DNA of 45,750 bases from Caldisericota bacterium (GTDB lineage: Bacteria; Caldisericota; Caldisericia; Caldisericales; Caldisericaceae), in NCBI GenBank assembly GCA_034717215.1, contig JAYELD010000039.1:1-45750 (forward strand). The letters run 5' to 3'. A program made the translations under genes and the position numbers. The first letter of the stretch is position 1, and each line of letters starts with the position of its first letter. Below are positions 1 to 8,643 of this stretch, in pieces. The notes below the pieces were generated by a model. The model saw only the letters and a program-made list of their open reading frames with translations, searched no databases and was not told the DNA's origin.

Positions 1-874
1 ACGAAAGAGCGCATGCAATATTAAAAAATGTGTGAGCATTAGCAATTTGTCTCACAAGATCTCCCGATGTTTTTGAAACCAAATTTACATATGGCTTAAA
101 TATAATCAGGAAAATAAGCGCTCCAATAACATTAAATATGACATGTGAAACAGCAACTCTCCTCGCCTGAATATTTCCACCTATACTAGCAATTAATGCT
201 GTAACTGTTGTACCAATATTTGCCCCTATTACTAATGCAAAAGCAGCATTTAATGTCAAAAGTTGTTGAGCTCCCAGTGCCTGTACAATACCAATAGTAA
301 CCGATGAACTCTGTCCAATAGCAGTAAAACCAGCGGCAACTAAAACACCGAGAATCGGTTTTTCACTGAGACGAATAAAAAGATTAACAAAATACGGGGA
401 TTCTCTCATAAACGCTACGGAAGCCTCCATAAATTGCATTCCTACAAATATTAAACCAAAGCCCATTATGGCGGTACCAATTGCTTTAGTATACTCTTTT
501 TTAAAGGATAAAGTAATTAAAAACCCTATTGCAAAAATAAGCAGGCCGTACTTTGTGAGATGGAAAGCAATAATTTGGGCAGTTACTGTAGTACCAACAT
601 TTGCACCAAAAATGATTCCCAGCGTATTCTCAAATCTCAATATCCCGGAGTTTGCAAGGCTTATTACAGTAACCGTAGTGGCAGAACTTGATTGAACAAT
701 GGATGTAAAAAGGGCACCAAGACCCAGAGCATAAATTGGTCTTGCTATAATTTTATTAAGAAATCTTTTAAATTCAGTAAAAGCAAAACTTTCCATGCTT
801 TTACTGGTTAAGGTAATACCGTAAATAAACAGCGCCATGCCGCCAATAAATAAGAAAGTGTTTTGAATGTTCAT
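1..874 (-). CDS. Na+/phosphate cotransporter, NptA/PhoU-type family (3' end cut by window)
   Basis: The reading frame runs from an ATG at 874 to the window edge without a stop, so the C-terminus is missing. The roughly 290 visible residues contain the two inverted half-repeats of the Na/Pi cotransporter family: QSSSATT plus GANVGTTVTA in the first half, and QSSSVTI plus GANIGTTVTA in the second, set among hydrophobic membrane segments. The family imports or exports phosphate with sodium across the cytoplasmic membrane. The ATG has no obvious ribosome binding site of its own, but it overlaps the stop of a 28-codon upstream ORF (ATGA), which suggests translational coupling. Family assignment is firm; whether a PhoU domain follows is not visible. 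Confidence 0.9.
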   Translation of the reverse strand, partial: MNIQNTFLFIGGMALFIYGITLTSKSMESFAFTEFKRFLNKIIARPIYALGLGALFTSIVQSSSATTVTVISLANSGILRFENTLGIIFGANVGTTVTAQIIAFHLTKYGLLIFAIGFLITLSFKKEYTKAIGTAIMGFGLIFVGMQFMEASVAFMRESPYFVNLFIRLSEKPILGVLVAAGFTAIGQSSSVTIGIVQALGAQQLLTLNAAFALVIGANIGTTVTALIASIGGNIQARRVAVSHVIFNVIGALIFLIIFKPYVNLVSKTSGDLVRQIANAHTFFNIACALS

Positions 875-957
875 AATTCTATTTTTATAAATAATTTAGA
901 GATATTATTCACGCAACCCCTACCAAAATAAAAAACAGTAGCTAAACGTTTTGCCAT
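871..957 (-). CDS. 28-residue leader ORF coupled to the Na/Pi cotransporter
   Basis: A short ORF starts at ATG 957 with a good ribosome binding site (GAGGGG at 965-970, 7 bases upstream). It encodes MAKRLATVFYFGRGCV and twelve more residues, then stops with a TGA that overlaps the cotransporter ATG. The cotransporter lacks its own clear site, so this ORF probably brings ribosomes to it. Its peptide matches no family I recognise. It could be a regulatory leader peptide or simply a coupling device. Confidence 0.5.
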   Translation of the reverse strand: MAKRLATVFYFGRGCVNNISKLFIKIEL

Positions 958-1016
958 TTGGTTTCCCCTCAAAGCCTTCACTTTTTTTATAGGATCTCTC
1001 TTTGTAAACCTACTAC

Positions 1017-1044
1017 AATATAATAAATATACGCAAAATTTCAA
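1017..1044 (-). promoter_or_regulatory. Promoter for leader ORF and Na/Pi cotransporter
   Basis: On the minus strand, TTGAAA (1039-1044) and TATATT (1017-1022) are separated by 16 bases and lie about 60 bases upstream of the leader ORF start. This is a reasonable sigma-A-type promoter by eye. Confidence 0.45.
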
Positions 1045-1105
1045 TGCTTTTTAGAAAAACTTCTTTTATGAGCATCAACTAAAACATTCAAATTGTCTTT
1101 TCTAT

Positions 1106-1744
1106 TCACTTTTTTTGAATGACGACAAGCAATACTCCTTTTTTAACCTCTACCTGAATTTCGCCGGAAACAGCTATATTGCTTAATGTCAGTGTTTTCC
1201 CTTTAAAAAGTGTTTTCCCGTTCAGCTGATATTTAAGTCCTGAGGTTTTCACTCCCTGCACAATGTTTGTCATAGGATAAAGAGATACCGTGCTACTTTT
1301 CTTCGTTTTAATTTTCTTTTTGCCATTTACAATATATATCTCTTCTCTTTCTTCAAGAATGTATGTATCTTTACCTTTTTTAAGAAGCGGATAAAGAAGA
1401 GAAACATTAAAAAGCATGTGATCAATTCTTCCATAAAGCATCCCTGAAAGGATAAACGTATTAAAATGTTTTCCCAGCGCAACATTTATTGCAAGCTCTG
1501 TGTCTGAATAATTCTTATCTTCCGGGAATTGCAAGATGTTTACCCCTTTTTTCTTTAAAAGATTTAACTCGTCACACCCTATTGAATCAAAATCGCCTAC
1601 CGCAAGATCTGGTATTATGCCACATTTAATAAGTTTGCCTGCCCCCCCATCTACTCCAATAATAAAATCAACTTTTTTTGAAAGTTTTTGGTAGAACAAT
1701 TTTGAATTACTATTCCCGTTTGCTACAATAAGCACTATTTTCAT
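1106..1744 (-). CDS. thiN: Thiamine pyrophosphokinase
   Basis: This 212-residue protein transfers pyrophosphate from ATP to thiamine to make thiamine diphosphate, the cofactor of the transketolase and 2-oxoacid oxidoreductase also encoded in this window. Family motifs are present in order: DGGA (32-35), GDFDSI (50-55), KNYSDTE (77-83) and GRIDH (105-109), followed by the C-terminal beta-rich thiamine-binding region. Length is normal for the family. The start is supported by GGAGGG a few bases upstream of ATG 1744. It stands alone, with its own candidate promoter. Confidence 0.93.
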   Translation of the reverse strand: MKIVLIVANGNSNSKLFYQKLSKKVDFIIGVDGGAGKLIKCGIIPDLAVGDFDSIGCDELNLLKKKGVNILQFPEDKNYSDTELAINVALGKHFNTFILSGMLYGRIDHMLFNVSLLYPLLKKGKDTYILEEREEIYIVNGKKKIKTKKSSTVSLYPMTNIVQGVKTSGLKYQLNGKTLFKGKTLTLSNIAVSGEIQVEVKKGVLLVVIQKK

Positions 1745-1836
1745 TTTTTCCCTCCGAGAACGAACTGCATTAATATTAAAAAATCAAATTAAAGAAAGAA
1801 AATATGCTCAACAAACAATATTTTTCATTATATTTT

Positions 1837-1864
1837 ATTATATCGCAAATCAAATGAAATCCAA
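1837..1864 (-). promoter_or_regulatory. Candidate promoter of thiamine pyrophosphokinase
   Basis: On the minus strand, TTGGAT (1859-1864) and TATAAT (1837-1842) are 16 bases apart, about 95 bases before the gene. A second TATAAT (1827-1832) overlaps the same area. Assigned by eye. Confidence 0.4.
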
Positions 1865-2076
1865 CATTTAGCATCAATCACAATGAAATAAAAGATTTGC
1901 TTGCGAATACACCTTGATGCCTATATTTTGCCGTTTTCCTTTCATTAAAAACTTTTATTTCCTCTTTGCAGAAATTAGTTAAACAAAAAAATTACTTCTT
2001 TTTAGAAAATTCCTTCAACACGTTATGCAGTCTACTCTTTATGCACTGTATGATAAATTTATTCCGATACGCCTCT

Positions 2077-2104
2077 TTGATAAATAAACAAAACTTGCTA
2101 AAAT
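2077..2104 (+). promoter_or_regulatory. Promoter of the small membrane protein/aldolase operon
   Basis: TTGATA (2077-2082) and TAAAAT (2099-2104) are separated by 16 bases, just upstream of the AAAGGAGGT ribosome binding site of the next gene, which predicts a very short leader. The rest of the gap from 1745 to 2076 holds the divergent promoter of the pyrophosphokinase and nothing else I recognise. Confidence 0.5.
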
Positions 2105-2125
2105 TAGAAAAAAGGAGGTATTATA

Positions 2126-2374
2126 ATGTTTGGACAAAATTTTACGGAAATGCCCGATTTGGGATTGGCGATAGGTTGGTTAATAGGAATTTACGGAGCC
2201 TTACTTGCTTTTGGTCTTATAATCGCAATTATCACCGCAATCGTTGCTTCCAGAAAGGGAAGAAATGGATTTGGCTGGTTTTTCATGGGACTATTTTTAA
2301 ATTTTCTGGGTCTTGGTTTAATTCTTATTGCACTGCCAAAAAAATACTATGTAGACGAAGAAGATGAATTTTAA
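2126..2374 (+). CDS. Small two-helix membrane protein
   Basis: An 82-residue protein with two hydrophobic segments (about 14-42 and 50-70), a basic glycine-rich linker (SRKGRNGFGW) between them and an acidic C-terminal tail (DEEDEF). The start at 2126 follows a strong AAAGGAGGT site. It lies 9 bases before the aldolase gene and probably shares its transcript. No function can be assigned. The layout resembles small phage-immunity-like or phospholipase-D-leader membrane proteins, but similarity cannot be tested here. Confidence 0.75.
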   Translation: MFGQNFTEMPDLGLAIGWLIGIYGALLAFGLIIAIITAIVASRKGRNGFGWFFMGLFLNFLGLGLILIALPKKYYVDEEDEF

Positions 2375-2383
2375 AAACTAGAG

Positions 2384-3208
2384 ATGAAAATCTTTATCGA
2401 TACAGCAAACATAGACGAAATTAAAGAAGCATTTTCCTGGGGCTTTGTAGATGGAATTACTACAAACCCTTCCCTGATTAAAAAAGCAGTAAAATATTAC
2501 AAGAACAAAGGACAGAACATCACGCTAGAAAACTATGTAAAAAATATGCTTGTTACGGCAGGCAAAGGCCATCCGGTAAGCCTCGAAGTAATTGGGAATA
2601 CAGAAGATAAAATGTATAAGGAAGGTAAATTACTATTCAAAAAATTTAATGGTGCTGCACAGAATGTTGTAATAAAAATCCCAGTAAACCCCGAGATTTC
2701 AGAAAATGGCACCCACAACTTTGACGGGTTAAAAACAATAAAAAAACTTTCTGCCGATGGAATCCCTGTAAACTGCACACTCATTATGACGCCGTCACAA
2801 GCATTGCTTGCAGCAAAAGCAGGTGCGCGTTACGTGAGCCCTTTTGCTGGAAGAATTGACGATTATCTGAGATTTCAAAATGAAATCCCTTTTACAAAAC
2901 CAGACTATTATCCAAAAGATGGACTTGTTGTTAACAATAAAATTCTGCATGACAATACTATTGTAAGTGGAATTAACCTCGTCCGGAGCATTGTTAACAT
3001 ATTTGAAAACTATGATTTTGCTACAGAAATAATCGCAGCAAGCATAAGAAATGCGACTCAAGTACAAGAGCTTGCAGAAATAGGGGCAGATATCGCAACG
3101 ATTCCCTTTCCCGTATTAAAAAAAATGATTTTCCACCATAAAACAAAAGAGGGAATGGAAAAATTTACAAACGATACAGTAGAAGAGTACAAAAATATAT
3201 TTAAATAA
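2384..3208 (+). CDS. Transaldolase / fructose-6-phosphate aldolase family (TalC/FSA type)
   Basis: A 274-residue class I aldolase of the small transaldolase family. It carries the N-terminal strand motif FIDTAN, TTNPSL at 26-31, the Schiff-base lysine in VVIKIP (Lys98), NCTLIM and the phosphate-binding SPFAGRIDD. Members are usually about 215-220 residues. This one is some 50 longer, mainly from an insert at about 163-190 after the GRIDDY motif, so it may belong to a subfamily with altered specificity. The start has only a weak ribosome binding site 9 bases after the previous stop, suggesting coupling. A transketolase follows directly, consistent with a role in the non-oxidative pentose phosphate pathway. 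Confidence 0.88.
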   Translation: MKIFIDTANIDEIKEAFSWGFVDGITTNPSLIKKAVKYYKNKGQNITLENYVKNMLVTAGKGHPVSLEVIGNTEDKMYKEGKLLFKKFNGAAQNVVIKIPVNPEISENGTHNFDGLKTIKKLSADGIPVNCTLIMTPSQALLAAKAGARYVSPFAGRIDDYLRFQNEIPFTKPDYYPKDGLVVNNKILHDNTIVSGINLVRSIVNIFENYDFATEIIAASIRNATQVQELAEIGADIATIPFPVLKKMIFHHKTKEGMEKFTNDTVEEYKNIFK

Positions 3209-3226
3209 ACATTTTTATATACAATC

Positions 3227-3254
3227 TTGACAAGAATTTTTAGAGTACAATAAA
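3227..3254 (+). promoter_or_regulatory. Possible promoter of the transketolase gene
   Basis: A consensus TTGACA (3227-3232) lies upstream of the transketolase, with AATAAA 16 bases further on (3249-3254). A better -10 match, TACAAT, sits too close at 13 bases. The -35 is good and the -10 is poor. Confidence 0.35.
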
Positions 3255-3274
3255 CTTTAATAAAAGGAGATATT

Positions 3275-5590
3275 ATGAGAAACATTAGCGAAAAAGAATT
3301 TCAGTACTGGGAAAAAACCGGTGATGTAATAGACCAACTCATAGACATCTTGCTTAATTACAGACAAAGTGGCCATCCGGGTGGATCGCGTTCCAAAAGA
3401 CACATTTTAGTATCCCTTATGCTCTCGGGAATAATGAAATGGGATATAAGAAATCCTGAAAAACGCTTTTCGGATAGATTTATTCTTTCTGCAGGACACA
3501 CAATACCGTTAGTATATGCAACACTTGCGGCATTAAACGGCGCTATGGATAAAAAATATAAAGAAACAGGAGACGAAAAATTCAGACTCAGAAGAGATAT
3601 CACCCTTCTCCCGGAAGATTTATTGCAATTTAGAAGAAGGGGAGGATTATCAGGACACGCTGAATTCGGCGGCAAAACACTCTTCCTAAAATTCAACACA
3701 GGCCCATCCGGACACGGTCCCACTGGAGCAGTAGGAGAAGCTATTGCTCTAAAGCGAGCAGGTGCAGGCAATATAAAAGTAATTGCCCTTGAAGGAGATG
3801 CTGGACTCACGCCGGGCGGAACGCACGAAGCATTGAACTCAGCATGGGCATTAGGGTTGGACAATCTTTTCTTCCTTATCGACTGGAATAACTTTGGTAT
3901 CGATGATCATCCATTAAAAGAAACCGTCTATGGCGGCCCTAAAGAATGGTTTAGCCCACACGGCTGGCGCACAATGGGCACAGAAAAAGGTTCAAATTAT
4001 AAAGAAATAACACAGATTATGCTTAATCTATTTGATGATGAAAAAATAGAAAAAAACATACCAAATATATGCTGGTTCAAAACAAGGAAAGGTAGGGGAT
4101 ACTTAAAATACGATAATAAATCACATGGTTCGCCGCATAAAATGAATTCAGAAATATTCTGGGAAACAAAAAGGCCTTTCCAAGAAAAATACGGTGTTAA
4201 ATTTGTCGGTTATGGAAAAGGAGCGCCAAAAACAAAAGAAGAAATTCACCAGCAGTTCAAAGAAAATATTGATGTAGCAATGAGCGTTATACTCAATGAT
4301 AAAGAACTTGTAGATTATCTTTCAAACCGGCTTGTTGCAATCGGGGAATCAATCCCGGAAACAATCCCTACACTACAATTATCAGACGGAAGAGAAAATA
4401 ATCCGGTATATGATCCGGTGCTCACTGACTATAAAAATTATCCTGAAGAACTCTACGCAAAACCCGGTACAAAGGACGCAAATAGAAGCGCATTCAGTAA
4501 ATGGGGGGCCTGGGTCAATGCATACTGCGCAAAGAAATACAACAGGCCGCTATTTATAGCAATGTCAGCGGACCTTGCAGACTCCACAAAAATTTCAGGG
4601 TTTGCAAAACCATTTGGAGATTTTCCGGGATACGGCTGGTACGACAGAAACAAAAACCCTGACGGCACACTCCTCCCACAGGAAATTACAGAATTTGTTA
4701 ATGCTGGTATCTCGGCAGGAATAGAAACAACAAACTTAGCAAAAGATCCCTACAAAGATTTTTCAGGTTTTTACTCAACCAGTTCAACTTACGGTTCATT
4801 TGCATATCTCAAATACGGAATGATGAGAATATTTTCACAGCTGGCACAGGACTGTCCCCTGAAAATAGGAAAAACAATCTGGGTTGAAGGACATTCAGGC
4901 CCTGAAACAGCAGATGATTCAAGAACGCACTTCGGTATATATGCACCAGGCGTAAGGGATATGTTCCCTGAGGGACAGGTTATAGATCTTATCCCATGGG
5001 AACACAATGAAGTACCCGTACTTTTGGGAAAGGCATTGCAACTTGACGTACCAATTATTGCTCTTGTCCTAACACGACCAAGTATTACAATACCGGACAG
5101 AGAAACAAGAGGATTGGGATCATATTTTGAAGCAGCTCACGGTGCATACATTCTTAAAGATTTTGAAGAAGGCAAAGAAAAAATGGGCACAGTCATTGTA
5201 CAGGGCACGAGCTCAACACTCAGCGTCGTAAATATAATAGATGAATTAAGAAACGCAAATCTTAACGTGCGTATCGTTGCCGCCCCAAGCTATGAATTGT
5301 TCAGGAGAGAATCAGAGGAATACAAAAACAAGGTATTACCGTGGAAACAGTTTAATGATGCAATGGTTATTACAAATGAATCAATCAAACTGATGTATCA
5401 CTGGATTGGAAACCCCGTTGTAAAAGAATATTCGCTCTCATGCGACTGGGACAACAGATGGAGAACGGGCGGTACCCTTGCCGAAGTAACCGAAGAAGCA
5501 CACCTCGACGAAAAACATGTCTTTAGCGGGATAGAACGCTTCGTAAAAGACAGAGAAAAAAGAATCTCAAAACTAAAAGACATCATATAA
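3275..5590 (+). CDS. tkt: Transketolase, long form
   Basis: A 771-residue thiamine-diphosphate enzyme that transfers two-carbon ketol units between sugar phosphates. Visible motifs are SGHPGG (32-37), SAGH (72-75), GPSGHG, and the cofactor motif, here beginning GDA (174-176, the family usually has GDG) and ending NN (205-206). The pyrimidine and C-terminal domains follow, with EGHSGPE and IPWEHNE. Classical transketolases are about 620-670 residues, so this is a long form. TAAAAGGAGATATT provides the ribosome binding site. It sits immediately after a transaldolase-family gene and ends at a strong terminator, so the pair forms a pentose phosphate unit. Confidence 0.92.
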   Translation: MRNISEKEFQYWEKTGDVIDQLIDILLNYRQSGHPGGSRSKRHILVSLMLSGIMKWDIRNPEKRFSDRFILSAGHTIPLVYATLAALNGAMDKKYKETGDEKFRLRRDITLLPEDLLQFRRRGGLSGHAEFGGKTLFLKFNTGPSGHGPTGAVGEAIALKRAGAGNIKVIALEGDAGLTPGGTHEALNSAWALGLDNLFFLIDWNNFGIDDHPLKETVYGGPKEWFSPHGWRTMGTEKGSNYKEITQIMLNLFDDEKIEKNIPNICWFKTRKGRGYLKYDNKSHGSPHKMNSEIFWETKRPFQEKYGVKFVGYGKGAPKTKEEIHQQFKENIDVAMSVILNDKELVDYLSNRLVAIGESIPETIPTLQLSDGRENNPVYDPVLTDYKNYPEELYAKPGTKDANRSAFSKWGAWVNAYCAKKYNRPLFIAMSADLADSTKISGFAKPFGDFPGYGWYDRNKNPDGTLLPQEITEFVNAGISAGIETTNLAKDPYKDFSGFYSTSSTYGSFAYLKYGMMRIFSQLAQDCPLKIGKTIWVEGHSGPETADDSRTHFGIYAPGVRDMFPEGQVIDLIPWEHNEVPVLLGKALQLDVPIIALVLTRPSITIPDRETRGLGSYFEAAHGAYILKDFEEGKEKMGTVIVQGTSSTLSVVNIIDELRNANLNVRIVAAPSYELFRRESEEYKNKVLPWKQFNDAMVITNESIKLMYHWIGNPVVKEYSLSCDWDNRWRTGGTLAEVTEEAHLDEKHVFSGIERFVKDREKRISKLKDII

Positions 5591-5612
5591 AAAATAGATA
5601 ACAAATAGATCA

Positions 5613-5634
5613 GGGGGCAAAAGCCCCCTTTTTT
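5613..5634 (+). terminator. Rho-independent terminator after transketolase
   Basis: GGGGGC (5613-5618), loop AAAA and GCCCCC (5623-5628) are followed by six T (5629-5634), 22 bases after the transketolase stop. Confidence 0.95.
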
Positions 5635-5771
5635 ATTCCATAAAATCATTTTTCAAAATACCGTTCAATTGCATTCTTTTGCTTAAAAAGTCATTTAAAA
5701 CCTCCCAAAATAAATTTAGAGATATTTATTAAAGGAATAAAATATAAAAAGGGAAGGTGTAAAAAATAATA

Positions 5772-5800
5772 TTGCAAATATAATTTTTTAGTATTATAAT
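5772..5800 (+). promoter_or_regulatory. Promoter of the diguanylate cyclase gene
   Basis: TTGCAA (5772-5777) and a perfect TATAAT (5795-5800) are 17 bases apart, about 45 bases before the start codon. An AT-rich stretch at 5707-5757 resembles promoter-like stretches at 11243-11297 and 11697-11745. Confidence 0.65.
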
Positions 5801-5844
5801 GTTAACTAATATCTGTATAAAGTGCGCTAATCGCATAATTCTAT

Positions 5845-7287
5845 ATGGTAGGAAAAAGGAAAGTTAAAAAATATAAACCCCAAAAGGATAAAGCAAAATA
5901 TATGAAAGGCAAAGAAAAAACAAAAGAGCAGCTGCAAAATGAATTAGCAAAATTGCGTCAGAAGATTGTTGAATTAAAAGCACAGAAAAAATCAGTAAAA
6001 TCTGAAGAAATCTACCGTTTAATTGCTGAAAATACCAGTGATGTGGTTACTCTCCAAGATTTTAATTTACAAACAAAATACAGATATATCAGCCCTTCAA
6101 TTAAAGATGCTACGGGTTATAAGCCAGAAGAATTAGTCGGTAAATCTCCTTTTGATTTTATCCATCCTGACGATAAAAAGAAATTGTTACCAATATTAAC
6201 AAAATATGTTACTGCCAAGTTTAAAAAGCTTTTTGCCGGAAAAGAATCTAAGATTACTGAGAGAATAGAATTTCGTTTTAAAGAAAAGGGTGGAAATTGG
6301 CGCTATGTTCAAAGCACCGGAAATATTATAGGCAATCAGTTGCTTTTTGTCTCTAGAGACATCACTGAAATAAAGAAAGCTGAAGAAGCCCTACAACAAA
6401 GCCAGCAGAAATTTGCCAGTCTATTCAAAAATAGTCCCGAGGCTTTGGTCTATTTAGATAAAAACAGTAATATCGTAAATATAAACCCACGCTTTACCGA
6501 GCTTTTTGGCTATACTTTGGAAGAGGTTAAAGGCAAAAACATCAACGACGGGATGATTCATCCCCCGGACAAAATAGAAGAAGGAAAAAATTTGGATAAA
6601 ACAGCATTGTCTAAAGGTTATTTTAATTATGAAACGGTAAGAAAAAAGAAAGATGGTACTTGCTTCCCAGTATCTGTATCTGGCTCTGATATAGTAATCG
6701 GCAGGCAGATAAAAGGGATAATTGGCACTTATATTGATATCACTGAACGAAAAAAGATGGAAGAAGAACTGCAAAAATTAGCTCGCTATGACACTCTTAC
6801 CAATTGTTACAGCAGAGGATACGGGCTTGCTCTGTTAGAACAGCAGATTAAGATCGCCAATCGAAAGAAAAATCCTATTCTTTTATCCTACCTCGATGTA
6901 GATAACCTTAAAGATATCAATGATACCTTTGGTCATGGAGAAGGAGATGAAGCCTTAAAAGAAGTAGCTCAATTCTTTAAATCTATCTTAAGAGAAGCCG
7001 ACATTGTCTGCCGCATAGGAGGAGATGAATTTATGTTAATCCTTCCCGACAATTCCTTGGATGATGAACCTCTAATCAAAGAAAGAGTAAATAAAAAATT
7101 AAAAGAATTAAACAAAAATTTAAATAAGCCCTATAAGATAAGCTTTAGTATCGGTTTTTCTGTTTATGACCCAACTAATCCTGCCTCAATAGAAAAATTA
7201 ATTAAAACAGCTGATGAAAAGATGTATGAAGAGAAGAAAGAAATACGGGAAGATTATAAGTTAACTCAAAAGGAAAATTATAATTAG
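5845..7287 (+). CDS. PAS-PAS-GGDEF diguanylate cyclase
   Basis: A 480-residue cytoplasmic signalling protein that should make cyclic di-GMP from two GTP. Domains in order: a lysine-rich N-terminus, a short coiled coil (about 27-50), PAS 1 (about 55-175, with a following SRDITE linker), PAS 2 (about 185-305, ending IDITERKKMEEEL) and a GGDEF domain. The active-site GGDEF is intact (392-396). An RxxD product-inhibition site (READ, 383-386) lies five residues before it, so both catalysis and feedback inhibition are expected. No membrane segment is seen; the PAS domains probably sense a cytoplasmic signal. The start at 5845 has no good ribosome binding site; an in-frame ATG at 5902 is an alternative. 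Confidence 0.93.
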   Translation: MVGKRKVKKYKPQKDKAKYMKGKEKTKEQLQNELAKLRQKIVELKAQKKSVKSEEIYRLIAENTSDVVTLQDFNLQTKYRYISPSIKDATGYKPEELVGKSPFDFIHPDDKKKLLPILTKYVTAKFKKLFAGKESKITERIEFRFKEKGGNWRYVQSTGNIIGNQLLFVSRDITEIKKAEEALQQSQQKFASLFKNSPEALVYLDKNSNIVNINPRFTELFGYTLEEVKGKNINDGMIHPPDKIEEGKNLDKTALSKGYFNYETVRKKKDGTCFPVSVSGSDIVIGRQIKGIIGTYIDITERKKMEEELQKLARYDTLTNCYSRGYGLALLEQQIKIANRKKNPILLSYLDVDNLKDINDTFGHGEGDEALKEVAQFFKSILREADIVCRIGGDEFMLILPDNSLDDEPLIKERVNKKLKELNKNLNKPYKISFSIGFSVYDPTNPASIEKLIKTADEKMYEEKKEIREDYKLTQKENYN

Positions 7288-7329
7288 CAAATTAAATCAT
7301 ATAAACAAACCCTCATAAAAAACAGTTTC

Positions 7330-7336
7330 GCCTAAC
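7330..7336 (-). other. Core-site-like heptamer downstream of the TrmO gene
   Basis: On the minus strand this reads GTTAGGC, matching the integron core site GTTRRRY. It lies 28 bases past the TrmO stop. A matching inverse core at a suitable distance was not found, so it is at most half of a recombination site or the outer edge of the cassette-like block. Confidence 0.25.
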
Positions 7337-7364
7337 GTCCCGTTGTTATCAAAAGTCGCACAAA

Positions 7365-7850
7365 TCATTTTATAAATCTACCATCATCTTTTGATGTTGA
7401 AAGTTTATCTAAATTTTTCTCAAGCCATCCTCTTTTCTCCGTTTCTCTTATATCAAATTCTGGAACATAAGGTTTTATATCCAAAAGAGGAGTTCCTTCT
7501 ATAATATCTATATCTTGAATATGAAGTATATTCTCTTCAACTCTGACAAGCCGTACTATTGAGATACCAATAGAGTTTGGTCTACTTGGAGCTCGCGTCG
7601 CAAAAACTCCACGTACCTCATTGTCCATATATGGTTTCACCGTTAATGGTGAACCTTTGGATAAATGGAAATGGTATACTAAAATAATATGCGAGAAGCC
7701 CTCAATATCTTTTAGGCCTTCAGCATATTTTGTAAATAGCTCAACCGTTCCATTAACATTCTTAGCACCTGCAGGTTGTATGGGAGTTCCCTTAGGTTCT
7801 TTAAATGAAGAATGAATGACCCCAATTGGTTTGTACTTTATTTCATTCAT
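7365..7850 (-). CDS. trmO: tRNA (N6-threonylcarbamoyladenosine-37)-N6-methyltransferase, TrmO/YaeB family
   Basis: A 161-residue protein of the UPF0066/TrmO family, which methylates the t6A37 of some tRNAs using S-adenosylmethionine. The family's conserved blocks are clear: YKPIGVIHS at the N-terminus, the GFSHIILVYHF strand, and RGVFATRAP-SRPNSIG, the cofactor-binding signature. Start 7850 (MNEIKY) is preferred because AAGGAAGTGG lies upstream; a longer start at 7871 would put that site inside the gene. It is the last of a run of minus-strand genes with attC-like sequences between some of them. Confidence 0.88.
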   Translation of the reverse strand: MNEIKYKPIGVIHSSFKEPKGTPIQPAGAKNVNGTVELFTKYAEGLKDIEGFSHIILVYHFHLSKGSPLTVKPYMDNEVRGVFATRAPSRPNSIGISIVRLVRVEENILHIQDIDIIEGTPLLDIKPYVPEFDIRETEKRGWLEKNLDKLSTSKDDGRFIK

Positions 7851-7878
7851 AATTTCCACTTCCTTATACATACAATTT

Positions 7879-7998
7879 TAGTAACGTTTTACGGGCGAAA
7901 GAAGTTACCAAAAGCAATTTAGGTAAAGTAAAGAAAGCCTTTTATCCGTTATTCTATGTCCTTGAGGGCAAAGTTATAAGGCAGCCGCAAAGTTCTAA
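7879..7998 (-). other. Weak attC-like sequence downstream of the DUF3795 gene
   Basis: The stretch begins with an AAC triplet (7883-7885) followed by GTTTTACGG, and ends with CCGCAAAG next to a GTT triplet (7992-7994), so its ends can pair imperfectly. The outer heptamers do not match the RYYYAAC/GTTRRRY consensus. It resembles the site at 8826-8906 in both arms (AACGTTTT...CGG and CCGCAAAG). It could be a degraded recombination site or unrelated. Confidence 0.25.
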
Positions 7999-8014
7999 GC
8001 TCCGCCTATGATTT

Positions 8015-8485
8015 TTATTTGGGCTTTGCATACCAATATTTTTCCTTTTTAAGAAATTCTCCAATTCCTTGTTTACGGATTTTTCTTATATTTTTTATAT
8101 GAGCATCGCCATGGCCCAGCTTTAAAAAATCCAGTTTTTCGCACGTTTCAAATTCCTCACATTCCCAACAACCATCAATCCCTTTTTTCTGGCAGCATTT
8201 TCTAATTTTACAGAAAGGTGGGCCTCCGCCATCTTTGCAGATCTTTCTGCAGCGGAGTTTTACCATCGCTCCTAACACTTCATAGCATTGCTGATAGTTA
8301 TTGAATGTCTTAAAGAATGAGATTTCTGATAAAGCTTCTGCTGTTTTGTCAAATCTTACTCCTTTCAGTTCTTTTCTGAGATCTCTTGCCAAGTCAGCAA
8401 TCTTTCCTTTATAATTGGGACAATCCCCGCAGTAAAGACCACAGTATGCAATTAAGTTTTTATTTTCTTTATTACTATTCCCCAT
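8015..8485 (-). CDS. DUF3795-type cysteine-rich protein
   Basis: A 156-residue soluble protein matching the DUF3795 pattern: an N-terminal AYCGLYCGDCP block (Cys15, Cys19, Cys22) and a second cysteine cluster with CRKIC, GPPFC, KCCQKKG and CWECEEFETC. The cysteines suggest a metal or iron-sulfur site, common in anaerobes, but the function is unknown. The ribosome binding site GGGAGGTGA precedes ATG 8485. A 340-base untranslated region upstream contains a copy of the promoter/leader block also found before the flavin reductase gene. Confidence 0.8.
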   Translation of the reverse strand: MGNSNKENKNLIAYCGLYCGDCPNYKGKIADLARDLRKELKGVRFDKTAEALSEISFFKTFNNYQQCYEVLGAMVKLRCRKICKDGGGPPFCKIRKCCQKKGIDGCWECEEFETCEKLDFLKLGHGDAHIKNIRKIRKQGIGEFLKKEKYWYAKPK

Positions 8486-8643
8486 CTCTTCACCTCCCTG
8501 TTGAATTATTTCTGCACCTTTAAATCTTCTTGTTTTAAAAGCAGAGTCAGAATTTTATATACATCGTTTATATCCGAATGGTTCAGATATCATTCCAGTT
8601 TATCAACATATACGAGTAATTCACATATACATCCCTTCTAGAC

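Noticed and set aside
1966-2367. 133-codon frame overlapping the small membrane protein
   Set aside because: The overlapping frame at 2126 has a strong ribosome binding site and membrane-protein composition; this one has neither.
3358-3864. Long minus-strand frame inside transketolase
   Set aside because: It is a shadow of the conserved transketolase coding sequence.
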